From NCBI GenBank assembly GCA_013397115.1, contig VWZW01002569.1, forward strand, positions 2,095,913 through 2,159,912: a stretch of DNA of 64,000 bases, read 5' to 3'. Below, piece by piece: positions 50,501 to 62,850 of the stretch. The notes below the pieces were generated by a model. It saw nothing but the letters and a program-made list of their open reading frames with translations, was not told where the DNA came from and did not search any database. A program made the translations under genes and the position numbers. This DNA is from Edolisoma coerulescens. Taxonomy: Eukaryota; Chordata; Aves; Passeriformes; Campephagidae. The first letter of the stretch is position 1. The number at the start of each line of letters is the position of its first letter.

Positions 50501-53500
50501 ACATATTGTTTGTTGCTAATATTTAAAATAGACCACATAAAACTTCGCCAGCTTGATGGGGCGTTGTGTGTATGCCTACAAGAAGGATGGTGACATGCTT
50601 AGGGACTGCAGTATTAGAGACTACAGGAGCACCTTGAACTCATGAGTACAATTAAGTGAGTACTAATCTTTATTTAGCTGTGTTGCCATCAGCAGCAAAG
50701 CAGAAGAGAGTGATTAGTTCCCTCTTTTTTCTGAATCTACATTTTAATTCAAGCTTGGGTTTTAGTTGGTTTATTTTCTTTTTTCCTGACAGTGAGTTTT
50801 CTTCTCTTTTCTTTCAAAGCTTCCTTAAGACAATGGAAATGTCACGGATCACACTGGGCAGAATTCAAATTGAGGTCTCTGAGATGCTACAAGCGACATT
50901 TCAACTTTGATCATCAGCTTCTCCAACTTCTGTTATTCTTGATTTCATAGTGGGTGAAAAAAAAGCAGTCTGAGTAAAAAGAGCTTTGTGCAAAATATTT
51001 CACAAAATCCCATGAACAATTAAATGATGAATTTTCCTATGTTGACTCTCTTCTGGACCAGGCAATGACTGCTTTTCAAATGGATATTTCCAATATTTGG
51101 GAGGAAGAGTCTCCTTATAAAAGCCTCATGTTAGAGTTCCATGTTTGCGAACTAATTACTAGTCATAGGTTAATAATTCAGTAAAAAATCATATTTGCTG
51201 AATATACCTATCCATTCATGGACTTTTTCTGTACAAACTGATTTCGTCAAATATATTCATTATTTAAAAAAAGCATTCATTATTCTGCAGGTTCTTCAAC
51301 AGCACGTACATTATGCACTGTTCGTCTACCTAAGTCTCAATACATTTTGAGGTGTGAAATTTGGGTTACGTGATATACATTCCTGTGTCCTGGCTAGATG
51401 AGAATCAGCTTATTTAAGCAAATGCTTGCAATTACCAGTTTCTCTCTCCTTCTGTAAATATTCTGTTGTCCATCTGTCTGTATCTTTGCTATATAACCAC
51501 CAAAAATAACTACAAAAAGGCATGAACTTACTTGAACCCTCCCCAACACAGAAGATTGCAATTTTTTTGTTTACTGCAGAACTGAACTAAGGATCATTAC
51601 ATTAAGGTTTTAAAAAGAAAGGGGATAGCATCTAGTTAATGTAAGTCAGAGGGTGAACAGCAAATGCTGTCTTCACCTGATTATGAATTTCACTACAGAG
51701 AGGAAAAAGAAGCAGAAAGATTTTTTTTATTTTCACCTGCATTTTTTTGTGGTCTTGTCAAGATTTACTTCCAGCTCTGGCAAAATGAATTATAATCCCA
51801 CTTCACCCTTGTACAATTTGATATACAGCTTTAAAACATTGGCCCTGGTCTCTTACAAAAATATGAAGGAAATAATTTTCCAACATGACATTCTACAATG
51901 TTCATATAACCATCCGAAATCCAAGTTTCTGAATCAGAATCTAAAAGTGCATGTCCAAGGTTTCCTTAGCACAGGGATCTTTAAACTGTGCATAATATTA
52001 AAATTTTAAAGAATCCTCCGTTACTTACACATCAATATTGAGGAATGCACCAATGAGCTTTTCTGAAACTGAAATCAACTTCAAGACACTCACAGTGTGA
52101 GTAAGATGTTACCTGGGGAAATCATACTGAAATGAAGATGACATGATAATGTCCTCTTTTCAGTCAATGAAATTACAGGTCATTAGAAAAATACATGCTT
52201 TTGTGTTGAGCGGCTTTCTGCTGTTATCTGTAAAATACACAAACATACTTTTTGCTCACTTAAAGAGAACAGATAATTCTTCTTGGCTCATTTATGTACC
52301 ATGAATCATATCTTATTTGCTATACAGAGTTACAGTTCAGGGAGGGGGCAGACAGCAAGACAAGAAGAGTAGGAAATGATCCAAATAATCTTTAGTTAGT
52401 CCCTGGATGGAAAAAACAGAAATGCAAAAAGGATCAGTTGCATGAGCTAAAAACTGTAGACCACATTGTGCCAGAGAACTCCTGCTGTTTCATGGAAAGC
52501 TAGCAGACCCTGTGGACGTACAGCTATCAGCACTTACATTTGCCTTCTTTGCAAGCAGTGAACCACCTACAATTCTACAGAAAACTGGTAATGGTAAGCT
52601 AGTACATCCATCATACAGCCCAGCTATAACAGTCTCTGAAGTCCCGCTTTTCCAGAGGAAAACATATAGATACCTGCTCCAAGTGCTCCTAGCCCACAAC
52701 AGTCTAGGACACAATAAAAGGGAGCATCCTCATCTTCAGGGATGAGTTGTAAGCAATGTCAGTGGAAAAGGCCATGGCTAAACATTCCTCGGCACTCTTT
52801 TCAGTGTATGCTATTGGCAAATCTAAAACACTTTTGTGTTTTACCTACACTAAATTGTACCTAAATTGTTCTTGTGCATCTGCCTGTTTCTGAAATTACT
52901 GTTGAGATGCAACATTCCTGGTTTTGAGTACATGACACATGACTGAGTAGCATTACTGAGCAGTGCTAAGTAGCAAGATTCAGAGCTTGGATACGGTTTA
53001 CCATGGAGAAAATGAAGGACATAGAACCACGAGCTCAAAACTGCCGAAGAGCTGAGCAAATTAAATCTCTGTCTGCAAGGAGATTCACTTGTTGTGCTCT
53101 TACTGCAGTGGTGAAGGAGATTTTATGAACTGGATAACAAGAGAAATTATTTTTCTGGCTAAAACAGCTAAGAGAGTTCTAGGCTCAAATCAGCTAAAAT
53201 CTTGCTCAACTAAAAAATTTAAAGGGGAGCCACACATCATCAAAAAGAAAGATGTTAAAAAATGCAGAGAGCAGAAAGTTTACAGCTACTATAGGGCAGC
53301 ACTTGTTCACAAGCAGAGGAGTCTGATGTTCTCTCTGCTGAGGAGAAATGCACTGCAAACTAGAGCATGGAGGGTCTAAGAAGCCCTGAGCCCAGAGTTC
53401 TAAGAAGGCTGTATGGGCCAGGCCTCCCGATGATCCATCTAAAAAGGACACAGAACTAATTACTCTGCAATATGTGAAAAGAAAAACTGGGTTATTAGAG

Positions 53501-55149
53501 CTTTTGAGGTTTGGAGGCAGATGTTGAAGGATACATGTATTCAGTAGTAAAACAGTGTTAAAATTAACAGAATTTATTGATGATAATGATCTGTCACAAA
53601 CATTGCAACAACATAAAGTCACTGAATGTTAAGCTTCATTGTGGTGCCTAAAGGTGAAATCAACACTGAGCCGGAAGTTGATGGTCATCCAGGTATCTGA
53701 AAAAGGTTAGCTTCTTAAATCTAGCAAAGACTATAAATCTTATAAAATTCATGAACATTATGGAAATGATGTGAGAAATTTGCATAAGGTATGTGAATGA
53801 AAATTCAATTTTTCAAAAACAGTTTATTAGTCCACCAGAAAACTTGTATTCCATCTTCAAGAGCGAGTTCAATTCCATGTAAAAATTCATTCTGATCCAC
53901 AAATGACAGTAACTTTAATCAATATTTATATATAAAGGCAGATAACATATCATGTACATATATGTGTGTTTAATTACTCTGTGTTATGTCTGAAATATAT
54001 GTTTTCTGACAAAGTATTTCATATTTGGAATGAAGTGTATAAAATAAGTAGCATAAGTTCACATACATAGGGAGTAATAGCAAGAATTTCTTCCAAGGGC
54101 TAATCATTTCAAACAAGAGGGAAGGAGAGAGACACATTTATGCCAAGAAGGCTTCAGTGAGATATATTTCTGTCAGTTTGTTTCCCCTTTGCCTTCAAAC
54201 CATGCTGTAATGCAATGCTCTCTTGACTTCAGTGGTGCTTTGCCTCTATTACTCACAGGTGATTTCGTGAGCAAACTAGGGAAATATCAGTAGTGAAAAA
54301 GTTATCGGATGCGGAATTTTATTGCAAGAGTAATTATAAACTGCCTACTGATCCATATTTTTATTAAAGAATTCAATAAAAGAATTGCAAATGCATTCAT
54401 TGAGTCTTCAGATTAAGCCATCTGGAAAGGAACACAACACGTTGGAGGTCGCAGTTAAATTTTAAGATTGATAAAGTGAAGAAGTGTTCAGGAAAAAAAA
54501 TCAATGCTTGATTCAGTAAAGAAAACTGCAGATTTCTACCCTGTATGAAAATAATCAAGTAGTAGATGGAGAACGATCTGTGATTTTAGTGTATTACAAA
54601 ATGACAAAAAGTAAAATTTTAGAAACAAATTCTTAATAAATTTGTGTGAGTATTAAGAAAGCTCCTTACTGCTTGAGTAATCAGATTCTAAAGCAGTCTT
54701 CCAGATAGAAGAATGAGATAAAAAATAACCTTGTGTTACTCATTTAACCTGTTTCCATTGGCTCAATATTTAAATGGAGATAGCAATATTAATTTAGCTC
54801 ATCAGAATATCAAATGGTTTAATTATGTAAATCTTTTGACACAACTTGATCAAGAACATTTCTAAATATTCTGACCTACAATATAATGTGATACTCAGAT
54901 GTTTATATATCTATGTTAGTGTTGCTAGAGCTCTGTGATCACCTGTCATAACTCTCAGTATGATGGCACAGCTCACTCCTGATACGCTGTGTACACTCCT
55001 TGTCTTAGTGGATGTTTTAAGTTTCTTCTAAAACACAGGTTCTGTCTCACTGCAGCTTTTTACTTGCTGCACCTTTTTCCTTCATTACAAGAATTAGAGA
55101 CTGGAGTTTCTCTATTGTGTGCTGTGTATTTTGTCTGAGGCACTGGGTC
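47521..55149. other. Long unique tract, no gene seen
   Basis: More than 7 kb without recognised mobile elements. Frames of 138 codons (53206-53622 minus) and 148 codons (48307-48753 plus) have no recognisable domain. T-rich runs lie near 49590-49609 and 51720-51730. AT-rich low complexity lies near 53922-53970. Confidence 0.45.
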
Positions 55150-55400
55150 TGATTTTGACATCTCTTCCACCTCGGAGTGATCTCTCAACTAAACGATAAA
55201 CAGGGCTTTAAATCTGAACGTTTGAATTAGCCACAGGGATTTTAAATAGACTTTTTGACCTACGACTGTAAAATTCTATGTATTGTTATACACCTCTCTG
55301 TGGGACCGTTTGATCACTTTATTATTTATAGATTAAAGAACATTGTTGCTAATTAATACTGTTCTAATTGTTGGCAGTGTATACGTGCTTGCTTTGATGT
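55150..55400. promoter_or_regulatory. Candidate conserved regulatory element
   Basis: Complex sequence with retained CpGs (near 55173, 55194, 55219, 55263, 55308 and 55385), a TAAACGATAAAC word and a GCTAATTAATA homeodomain-like site near 55349-55359. It is set in otherwise CpG-poor DNA. Judged by eye. Confidence 0.3.
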
Positions 55401-57104
55401 TTTTTTGATCCTGTATTTTGGGGATTTCACTTACTACTTTTTTTGGATGATTTGGGATTTTGGAACCTGCATTTTCAAGCCCTTGTTTCATTTTCTTATT
55501 ACTTAGGTCTTCTCTATTCTAACTTCTTTACTTCTCATCATGCAATTCCTTTTTCTTTTTAATCGAGTCTTATGAAATGGGGCAGCCCCAATTAATTCCT
55601 CAACACTACACAAGTAGATTCATTTCTCATTGTCTTCTCAAAAAATGTACTACTACAAAGGTTAATATTTAGTTACCTATATGACATTAGCCTTGTATTG
55701 TAGCTTGTTAAGAGGAATGCAGTTAATGCAATACAGTGATTTCAGGCTAATCAAAAGGGCAAGCCAGCAGTCTGCTAACATTTAAGTTCGTTCCTCTGAT
55801 GGAGAATTTCTCCTACAATCTCTTGGATGCACACTTTTACTCACACAGTGAGTAAAGTCACATCATGAGAATTTCTCTCTCACAGTCTGCCAGATGAGCA
55901 TTTGAGTACATAAGGTCAGACTGCATTGTTGAATCAGTTCCTACTGATCTTAAAGTCTGTGAACAATTCAATCAAAAATCCCAGCTTTTGAATGCCTTGA
56001 ATAGAAATCTTTAAGTTTAGCATACTATTAAGATGTTAAGTTACAAATTATATAGTTATTACACATATCTTTGCATGAATATTTACACCCATTAAGTAAT
56101 GTGTTTTATTAATGAAATATGACCAACATGAACTAATTGAAATGTTGTTTGGTTTTTTCTTTCTTTTTTTTTTTTCTTTAATGATCAGCAGAAATTTAAG
56201 CTTTTCAACAGAAAAAAAGTCTTATGTCTGGTTTCATGATAAAATTCTACACCTGCCATCCAATATCAGAATTCATATTCACCACAAACACTTAATTTTT
56301 ACAGACAGAGAGAACATGATACTACACTTTTAAAAGTAAAAAAATAATTGTACATAATATCTCAAACAAGAATATTGTAAGGCATTAGGCAGACAACTAC
56401 AGTTAAGTTATAATTAGTTCCATTGTGAGTTTCAGCTTCAAAGAAACCCAAAACTTCTAAGAAAAAATTCAGCTGACTCCACCAAGCTTTGCCTATATGC
56501 TATGGCCTAGATCCACTAAAAGAATTAGGAGCCTAACAGCCATTGTAAACATCTAAGTCCAAAATGTAGATCTTCAAAGCCCCAGCTGAGCTACTGCCTC
56601 ACCCCGGGGGAAGACTGTTGTCTTCCCATGGCACCTAAGTTTCTGCTAATAATGTTCTCTAGATATGTTAGACCACATCTAGAAAGTCAGGTAGGTGTCT
56701 CTAGCAGGAATTAGGAAAAAATGTATATGTCTCTACACCAGACTGTAACCCCAAGGAGGTCCATTAAGCTGCCACCTGACTTGCCAGGCACTGGTCACAC
56801 TCTTTCTCCAAAAGTTTCTGCAGGAAACATAAAACTTCTGTCTCTGCAAGTGTCCTGATGTGACTCAGTTTTTCTCTTTGTCTTGCCTCATGGTTATGCA
56901 CAGTCAGCATCCAGAAATTCGCTTTTCTCTAGTTAAATTTTCTGAGGATATGTTTGTGCTGCTAGCTAAGAGGTAGAAATAATGACTTTGTGGATAGCCC
57001 ACAGTGCTTTACTGCTAGCATGATGCCTGGCTCTGCTTTGGGCCACTCCTAGTACCTTTCCACCATCCCACGCCTGCATGTGACTCTAGGGTCAGCCTGC
57101 ACGT
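55401..57104. other. Unique DNA, no gene seen
   Basis: T-run near 56160-56175. No exon, RNA or mobile element recognised. Confidence 0.5.
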
Positions 57105-57127
57105 ATTCTGCTTGGGAACAGCCCCAG
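57105..57127 (+). repeat. 23-bp exact match to part of the nearby SINE
   Basis: This segment, TATTCTG through GCCCCA, is identical to 57552-57574 inside the SINE copy 447 bp downstream, in the same orientation. The flanks on both sides differ, so it is not a second full SINE. Confidence 0.85.
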
Positions 57128-57526
57128 GCTCAAACAGCAGTGCAGGCAGCACTGCAGCAGGTCAAGAAGAGAGTGGAAAGCTGAGACAAAATGCTTACCA
57201 CGGCATCTTATGGGGCTGCCTATGCAGCAGGCTGGATTTCACTGAAAAGCTTTCCAAGTCCTATCTCAGTTGGGGGATCTAACTCAGACCTGGGGATCCA
57301 AATAAAGAGAAGAGTCACAGAGTGTTAGATGGAGGTCCATCCAGCTACATTAGATTTTCCATTTGACCAAATGAAAATTTTGTATTCTCTCACACGTCAT
57401 CCCTTGAAACCCAGTGCAGCTTCTAGCAAGAGTAAAATTCAAGTCAGGGATAATCTCAAAAACTTTAGAGAGTCTCTAACACAAGGCAGACTGCACATTG
57501 GTTTGACATTTACTTCCTTTGCGCGG
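57128..57526. other. Unique DNA, no gene seen
   Basis: No feature supported. The plus-strand open frame that starts at 57329 runs into the SINE and is not a gene. Confidence 0.5.
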
Positions 57527-57534
57527 ATCTGCAG
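57527..57534. repeat. Target-site duplication, left copy (ATCTGCAG)
   Basis: Exact 8-bp match to 57659-57666, bracketing the SINE. Confidence 0.8.
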
Positions 57535-57658
57535 ATCACAGAATCACAGAATATTCTGCTTGGGAACAGCCCCACAAGGATCATGGAGTCCAGTTCTTAA
57601 GCGAATTGCCCATATGGGGATCAAATCTGTGACCCTGGCATTATTACCACCATGCTCC
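57535..57658 (-). mobile_element. tRNA-Ile-derived SINE with CR1-like tail (TguSINE1-like), 5'-truncated
   Basis: Read on the minus strand, the element starts inside a tRNA-Ile relative: the anticodon-loop region reads GTGGTAATAATGCC (tRNA-Ile AAU has GTGCTAATAACGCC). The B-box relative GATTTGATCCC and CATATGGGC follow. After the tRNA part comes a CR1-like tail ending TTCTGTGATTCTGTGAT. The A-box half of the tRNA is missing, so the copy is 5'-truncated. The 8-bp word ATCTGCAG flanks it on both sides (57527-57534 and 57659-57666), a target-site duplication that fixes both ends. SINEs of this design are known from passerines and are thought to be moved by CR1 enzymes. Several substitutions in conserved tRNA positions suggest an old insertion. 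Confidence 0.85.
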
Positions 57659-57666
57659 ATCTGCAG
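57659..57666. repeat. Target-site duplication, right copy (ATCTGCAG)
   Basis: Exact 8-bp match to 57527-57534, bracketing the SINE. Confidence 0.8.
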
Positions 57667-60216
57667 AAGCGGTGAAAGTGGTGAAAGGTAGAGAAGTGCA
57701 AAGGGTAAAGTCTTAATCTCAGAGAATAAAATGTAGAAACTTCCCAGAAAGACCCACAATCTCATTCCTCATTTTGATAGGCCTTCCTCATCCACATCCA
57801 GCCTTCATCATGCTAGTCTGCTTCCTATATTTTCATTCTAGAAATCTGTGCTCAACTTTTTTTTTTCCAAGAATTTTTGTGGGGTGCATCTACTCAGACT
57901 TAAATTGCCAGAAGAGTCATTAAAGTATCCCTCCATTTGATTTAGTCCATGAGGAAAACACAAGAACTTTTAGTTTCTGCGGGAAGTGGAAGTGTAGAAC
58001 ACAGTAAAGAGAAGAGTCCCATGACAATGAATAGTATTAATGATTAATGCTTTTGCCTGGAAAAAATTGTGTCTAATTTCTTCTCCTTTAAGTCTAGAAA
58101 GTCAGTTTGAATGAAATATTTCATTTTATTTTTTGGGGTAGGAGAGAATGGCTTGCTTATCTTTTAGTGGAGAATTCTGATAGTGGGTTGTGCTCTAACA
58201 GAAATGGAATTTAACTTCTTTTCCATATTACACATTAACTTACTGACAGCAGCAGTTCCTCCAAAAAATGGCAAAAGTTTGATCCTTTTCCCAGGGGCCA
58301 GAGTTAATAAATGGAGGGACTCTGGATGAACTCTAGTCCCACTGAAGTTTGTAAGAAAACTGTTAGAGAGGTTAATAAGAGCAAAGCTAGGCCAGTGTTG
58401 TAGGCACTTGCAGTTCTCCTATTACTTACACAATATTCTCATTTAGTTGATTTTGCTTATAAAAATGGAAAATTATTTTAATATTTTAAACTTTCAGGAA
58501 TAAAGCTCCAGTTTCCAACACAGTAAATATCATACACCACTGCTTCTGCTTCTCTTATGCTTACATAAGGCTCCTTCTCATATTTATAGTCTTGTTATAA
58601 TTTGGAGAATTCTCAGAATGGCTTAAATTAAGATCTTTCACATTTTAATTTTTTTGAGCAAAGAGGAATGCACAGGCTTTTCTAGGCTAAACCTTGTAAC
58701 TAATAAAACATCAAAGAAGGATGATGAAAGAGATACAAAGATAGTATATGTAAATGCTACCAAGTGATCGTCGGTTATAAGAGGAATTTAGTATAGCAAA
58801 GATTTGGAATTGCCAAATGAGATTTAAAAAAGTGAACCACTAAAATCTTACCTCTACATTCACTAAGGAGCTTTAACTATGCATTTCCCTCTAGAACCCT
58901 TGGAAGTTGCCTAAGTACACCTCTGCTTCGCTTTCCAAATTTAGGGCTGGTGTGCACTCCCTGCATAAGGTACACCGAAGGTGGCCCAGACTCACTGTTT
59001 CCAGTGGCACTGTATGGAGGTCATGTTCAGCCAGGGTAGACTGGGTGCCAAGAGCTACCATGTTTCTGGAGATTCTCCACTTCCCCCTGAGCTTGCAGGG
59101 AAAATTGACATAAATCTGCTGAGGGTAAACTGAGTAACTTCCAGCTCTGCTGTGTGACTGTGCTGATCCAAGTCCTCCACTGTTAGGCAGTCATCAATCA
59201 TTTTTCCCCCTCACTCATGGCCAAATTCCATTCTCAGATGTGCATTCGCAAATGCCGTTGACGTCAGCGGTTAGTGGTTCACCAAAGGAGAAGAATTTAA
59301 CTCTTCATATAGTTTTCTCCCCTTTCTGGAGATCCTTTTTGCCATTCCTGAGGCAATAATTTTCCCCTAGATTTACATTTAAATTTAAATGTCATAAACA
59401 TTAAAAAGGCTGACATTGCCACTGTCTTCTATCACCTCATTGAGCCAATAAAAAACTTTCTAAAGCTGATGGTGATCCCTTTGCATTCCTGTTTTGATTG
59501 GTAAGATGCCCTGATAAGAAACAGGGTACACTGGCAAACTTAGATTTACAGAAGCTTCACACCCGTGAAAACATCTCATGTCTTGGGACTTGCTTAAAAA
59601 GAACCAGGGAAATGAGTCTGTATAAAAGAAAAAAAAAGATATGAACATTCAGCATTTCAGGGTTCCTTGTTATGAGATTTCAAGTCATCCAAAAGGCCAT
59701 GTCATTAGGGACTGGACTGTTTTTTAAAAATACAACCTAATTTTATGTGTCTGATATGGGCTAAGGACTAAATGAGCTTCCTGATCATTCAGTTCTTTGG
59801 TGTATTTTTGAGGGTTAGGATAAGCCCTTGTGAGCCCATGTTAGAGACAAATATATTTCAGTCCTGAGAGTCGCAATTTTGTTTTGTTGGAGTCTTTCTT
59901 CTCAAGCTAGAAATGCAAATGCTCTTTGATTTCAAATGTGGGAAGTATCCTGGCTAGCTTTTAAGTTTACTCTCAACAGTGCAATTTATTGCTGATTCAA
60001 CAATTTCAAATAAAGTTTGGAACTTACTCTGGGATGTGCGGCTGAAGTGGGAAGATGTTAATCTTCAATCCTCAGCTATTCCTACTAAATAACATTAGTG
60101 GCCGGTGAAATGTAGTCCTGCAGAGCTGGTTCACCAGCACAAGTCAGTGTTTCCCTGGGATGTCCTCGCATATTCTCAGAGGTCGTAAAGTGTTTCATGG
60201 AGTATCATCAGTCTCT
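57667..60216. other. Unique DNA, no gene seen
   Basis: No exon, RNA gene or mobile element recognised. T-run near 57859-57867. Confidence 0.5.
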
Positions 60217-60260
60217 GGGAGGAAGAAAAGAAAGAGAAGAAAAGGAGAAGAAAAATAAGG
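60217..60260. repeat. Polypurine tract
   Basis: About 44 bases of GGAAGAAAAG-type purines, with a single T near the end, giving a false glutamate/lysine-rich frame. Confidence 0.8.
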
Positions 60261-60559
60261 ATTTGGTCATTCACAGCTCCCTTCAAGAATCTGGATTTCT
60301 TCTTTTCCAACACAACTTTCTATTAGCTGAATCTGATTTGGGGCCAACCGCTGAATCCTCCTACTGCAGGCTGCCGCTCAGCTGCACAGTAGTATCTTTA
60401 CATCTGTGCCAGCTAGGGTTATTACTGAGTTTTATAACTTCTGCTATAAATAAAGCCTTGTCATCTAAGCATTCAATTTAAATATCTCTCAGTTTATTTT
60501 TGAACACTGGAAGTTAATAATAAATATCATCTTTGTTTTCTAATTTTTTTACTGAGTTG
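60261..60559. other. Unique DNA, no gene seen
   Basis: An AATAAAGCC word occurs near 60449-60457, but no transcript body is evident upstream of it. Confidence 0.5.
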
Positions 60560-61139
60560 ATTTAAATGCTCTTGACAGCTCCAATCCAATCCTCCCATCC
60601 AAGCTGACAAGCATGACATGCATCTCTGCATACAAGCTCTCAATTATGCATAATCCAATGTTTTCTAGGGTTTTAATTGAATCACTAGTCTCAAACTTGT
60701 TATTTTTAATTTACAACATTTGATTTCTGACACTGGCCCCTCTATGTCATAAATTATGCAGGCAAGAGCCTTAGTTGTGTGGGTGATTAAAAAAAACTAA
60801 TTAGGCATGATTAAAAAAAAATAAAACAGAGACCTCTTAAATATGTGCATGTTACCATGTAAGGGAGGCTTATTTCACTGGAAATGCCTGGGTGATTTTT
60901 TTTTTAAGAGATTATGTTCAGTTCAGTACAATTTGATTGATTTTGACAGAAATGAAAGAAAATGTAGGATTTTTCCTTCCTGCATATATACCAGAAATTG
61001 CATTACATGCCCGTTGATGTGAATTTCTCCCACAGCTCATTGAATGTAATTTTGTTAAGTGGGCAGGAAAATGAATATGAAGAAAACTGAATAGAATCCA
61101 ACATTTTGCTTGGCACCAGCAGCAAAGTGAGACATGGCA
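60560..61139. promoter_or_regulatory. Candidate enhancer-like conserved element
   Basis: Dense homeodomain- and POU-like words: the perfect 12-bp palindrome ATTATGCATAAT at 60643-60654, AAATTATGCAGG near 60751, CTAATTAGGCATG near 60797 and CAATTTGATTGATTTTGACAG near 60929. No mobile element or long frame is present apart from A- and T-runs. This is the kind of composition seen in conserved elements near developmental regulators; conservation itself cannot be seen here. Confidence 0.35.
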
Positions 61140-61171
61140 TACATAGATATAAATATATGTATATATATACG
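61140..61171. repeat. (TA)n low-complexity tract
   Basis: ATAGATATAAATATATGT followed by a short pure TA run. Confidence 0.8.
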
Positions 61172-62063
61172 TGAGGTACAATTAGAGGTATTAACCTTTT
61201 ATGCCTCAGCTAATAGCAGCAAAAAGGAAAATGTGCAGAATGTTAAACACCACTAAAAGATAGATAGCAGAGGAATGATATGCCTGCAAAGGCTATAGCA
61301 CTACAGCAGCAAATTAAAGGAAAAGAATCATTTTCTCTTAAATGAATTTTAAAAAAGTTACAAATGTACTTGCTACCTGAATTTGCAGATGTTTATCATT
61401 ATTATTCACTAACAGCTTAAATCCGACTATTTCAAATGCACGGTGTCAAAAAACATAATCTCCACACTTTTTAGCATGTTCTTATTCCAGCAATCTGGGG
61501 AAAAATGAGGAAGAATCATTGCTTCCCTCCAGCTGTGCTCTGAGCCTTATGTCTGTGAACAATGGACATACACAGTACAGCTGCTTTATCACCCTAAATC
61601 AGGCTGTGGTGATAATATGAATGAACTAAGGAGTTGTTTTATCAGAAACTTCCATTTCAGGGAAGATTTTGAACTTACACTCAATGTTGAACCAGTGCAT
61701 AGCTCCAGAAATGCTGCTCTTCCACTCGCATGTAGTCGTATGCTTAAAGAGTTTGCTGGATTAGGACCAAGGACTCAGATGGAGTTGCCTGAGGAAGAAG
61801 CTGGCAGATTTGTTAGTGCTAACACCCTTAACAGCTTTAAAAATTTGTGGTGCTGATTGAAAATCCAGGATGATCAGTTGACCCTCTACAAAACTCACTG
61901 TGAATTCTGGATCTGAGACGACGTTTCACCTGCATCCAGGCAGAAGATATTTCACAAGAACTATTGTCTTTTCAACTATTGATGTTCTCAGAAATGTATC
62001 ACTGATAAGCTCTTCTCTTTTCCCCATGAGGAGGCCCCATCAGAAAAGAGACAAGGATGTTGG
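61172..62063. other. Unique DNA, no gene seen
   Basis: A 79-codon plus-strand frame at 61617-61856 has near-random composition and no recognised domain. Confidence 0.5.
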
Positions 62064-62068
62064 AAAAG

Positions 62069-62845
62069 TGTGAGGGGAGACCGAAATGGAGGGCTGAACC
62101 CTCAATATTTTTCTACAATGGGCAAAGCAACAAAAGCAAGAGAAAAATCTACCCTTCCAGTTCAGGCATCGTGGGGTGCCACTGTGGGACAGAGGGATTC
62201 CAGGAGTGTGACGGTGGCCCGGTCCACCTTTGCCTTTAAAATTAATAAAGATGTTAACTGGGTGGACTTCCCCGCCAGAGACAGCTGCCTGGAGGACGAG
62301 TCCAGCCCAGATGCTGAGGACGGTGCTGAGGACCAGCCTCGCCCATGAATGCCACATGTGGGTGAATCTCCTCACCCAAGTTACTCCCCTTTTATGTTTA
62401 TGCAATTAAGTTCTAGAAAGGTCTACTGTTCTGTTAGCCTAATTGGTTCGTTCAAATAAGTTCCTCCCCAAACCCTTTGTTATTGGTTATCTCTCACCGT
62501 ATATCATTCCCCTATTGGTTTATCCCTTTGTTCCTCCCATTTTCGGTTCAATACTTAAGGTGTTGCAACCGTCACTCTGGGCTCTTTGTATGCTCTCCGT
62601 TCGGGGAATAAAACTTGGACTGCTGCTACAAAGAGTGCCTCTCTCCTTCCTTCACCTCCGCGACACGCTACTGTATCCAGTGAGTGCCACCAGCTCCACA
62701 GAGTGCCTGAGAGCAGACAACCTCAGCTGCACCTTGTCACAGACTGCGACCCACCAGTCTGTTCCTTACACGGAACACTTCGGACAAGTCGCCTGCTTGG
62801 CCTCCGGGCGGTTGGGCTGTCGCCGCGACACAGGAGAATATGACA
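62069..62845 (+). mobile_element. Solo LTR of an endogenous retrovirus, plus orientation
   Basis: The segment begins TGTGAGGGGAG and ends AATATGACA, giving TGT...ACA ends, and is about 777 bp. The U3-like part holds several inverted CCAAT boxes (ATTGGTT near 62452, 62485 and 62514) and a TATA-like AATACTTAAGG near 62550. An AATAAA signal lies at 62607-62612, followed by a GC-richer U5-like part with several CpGs. Flanking 5-mers AAAAG (62064-62068) and AAGAG (62846-62850) match at four of five positions, as an aged target duplication would. No viral coding region adjoins it, so it is solitary. The 92- and 148-codon frames within it are LTR sequence rather than genes. Family (ERVK- or ERVL-type) is undecided; a shorter LTR starting near 62346 is the alternative. 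Confidence 0.6.
62607..62612 (+). promoter_or_regulatory. LTR polyadenylation signal AATAAA
   Basis: Lies about 50 bases past the TATA-like box and would mark the end of R. It is the firmest single landmark for the LTR orientation. Confidence 0.6.
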
Positions 62846-62850
62846 AAGAG

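Noticed and set aside
53089..53379. 96-codon lysine-rich frame
   Set aside because: No domain, no conserved context, and a longer frame lies opposite it on the minus strand.
57601..57658. tRNA-Ile gene on the minus strand
   Set aside because: Only the 3' half is present, base changes break the stems, and it is joined to a CR1-like tail; it is a SINE.
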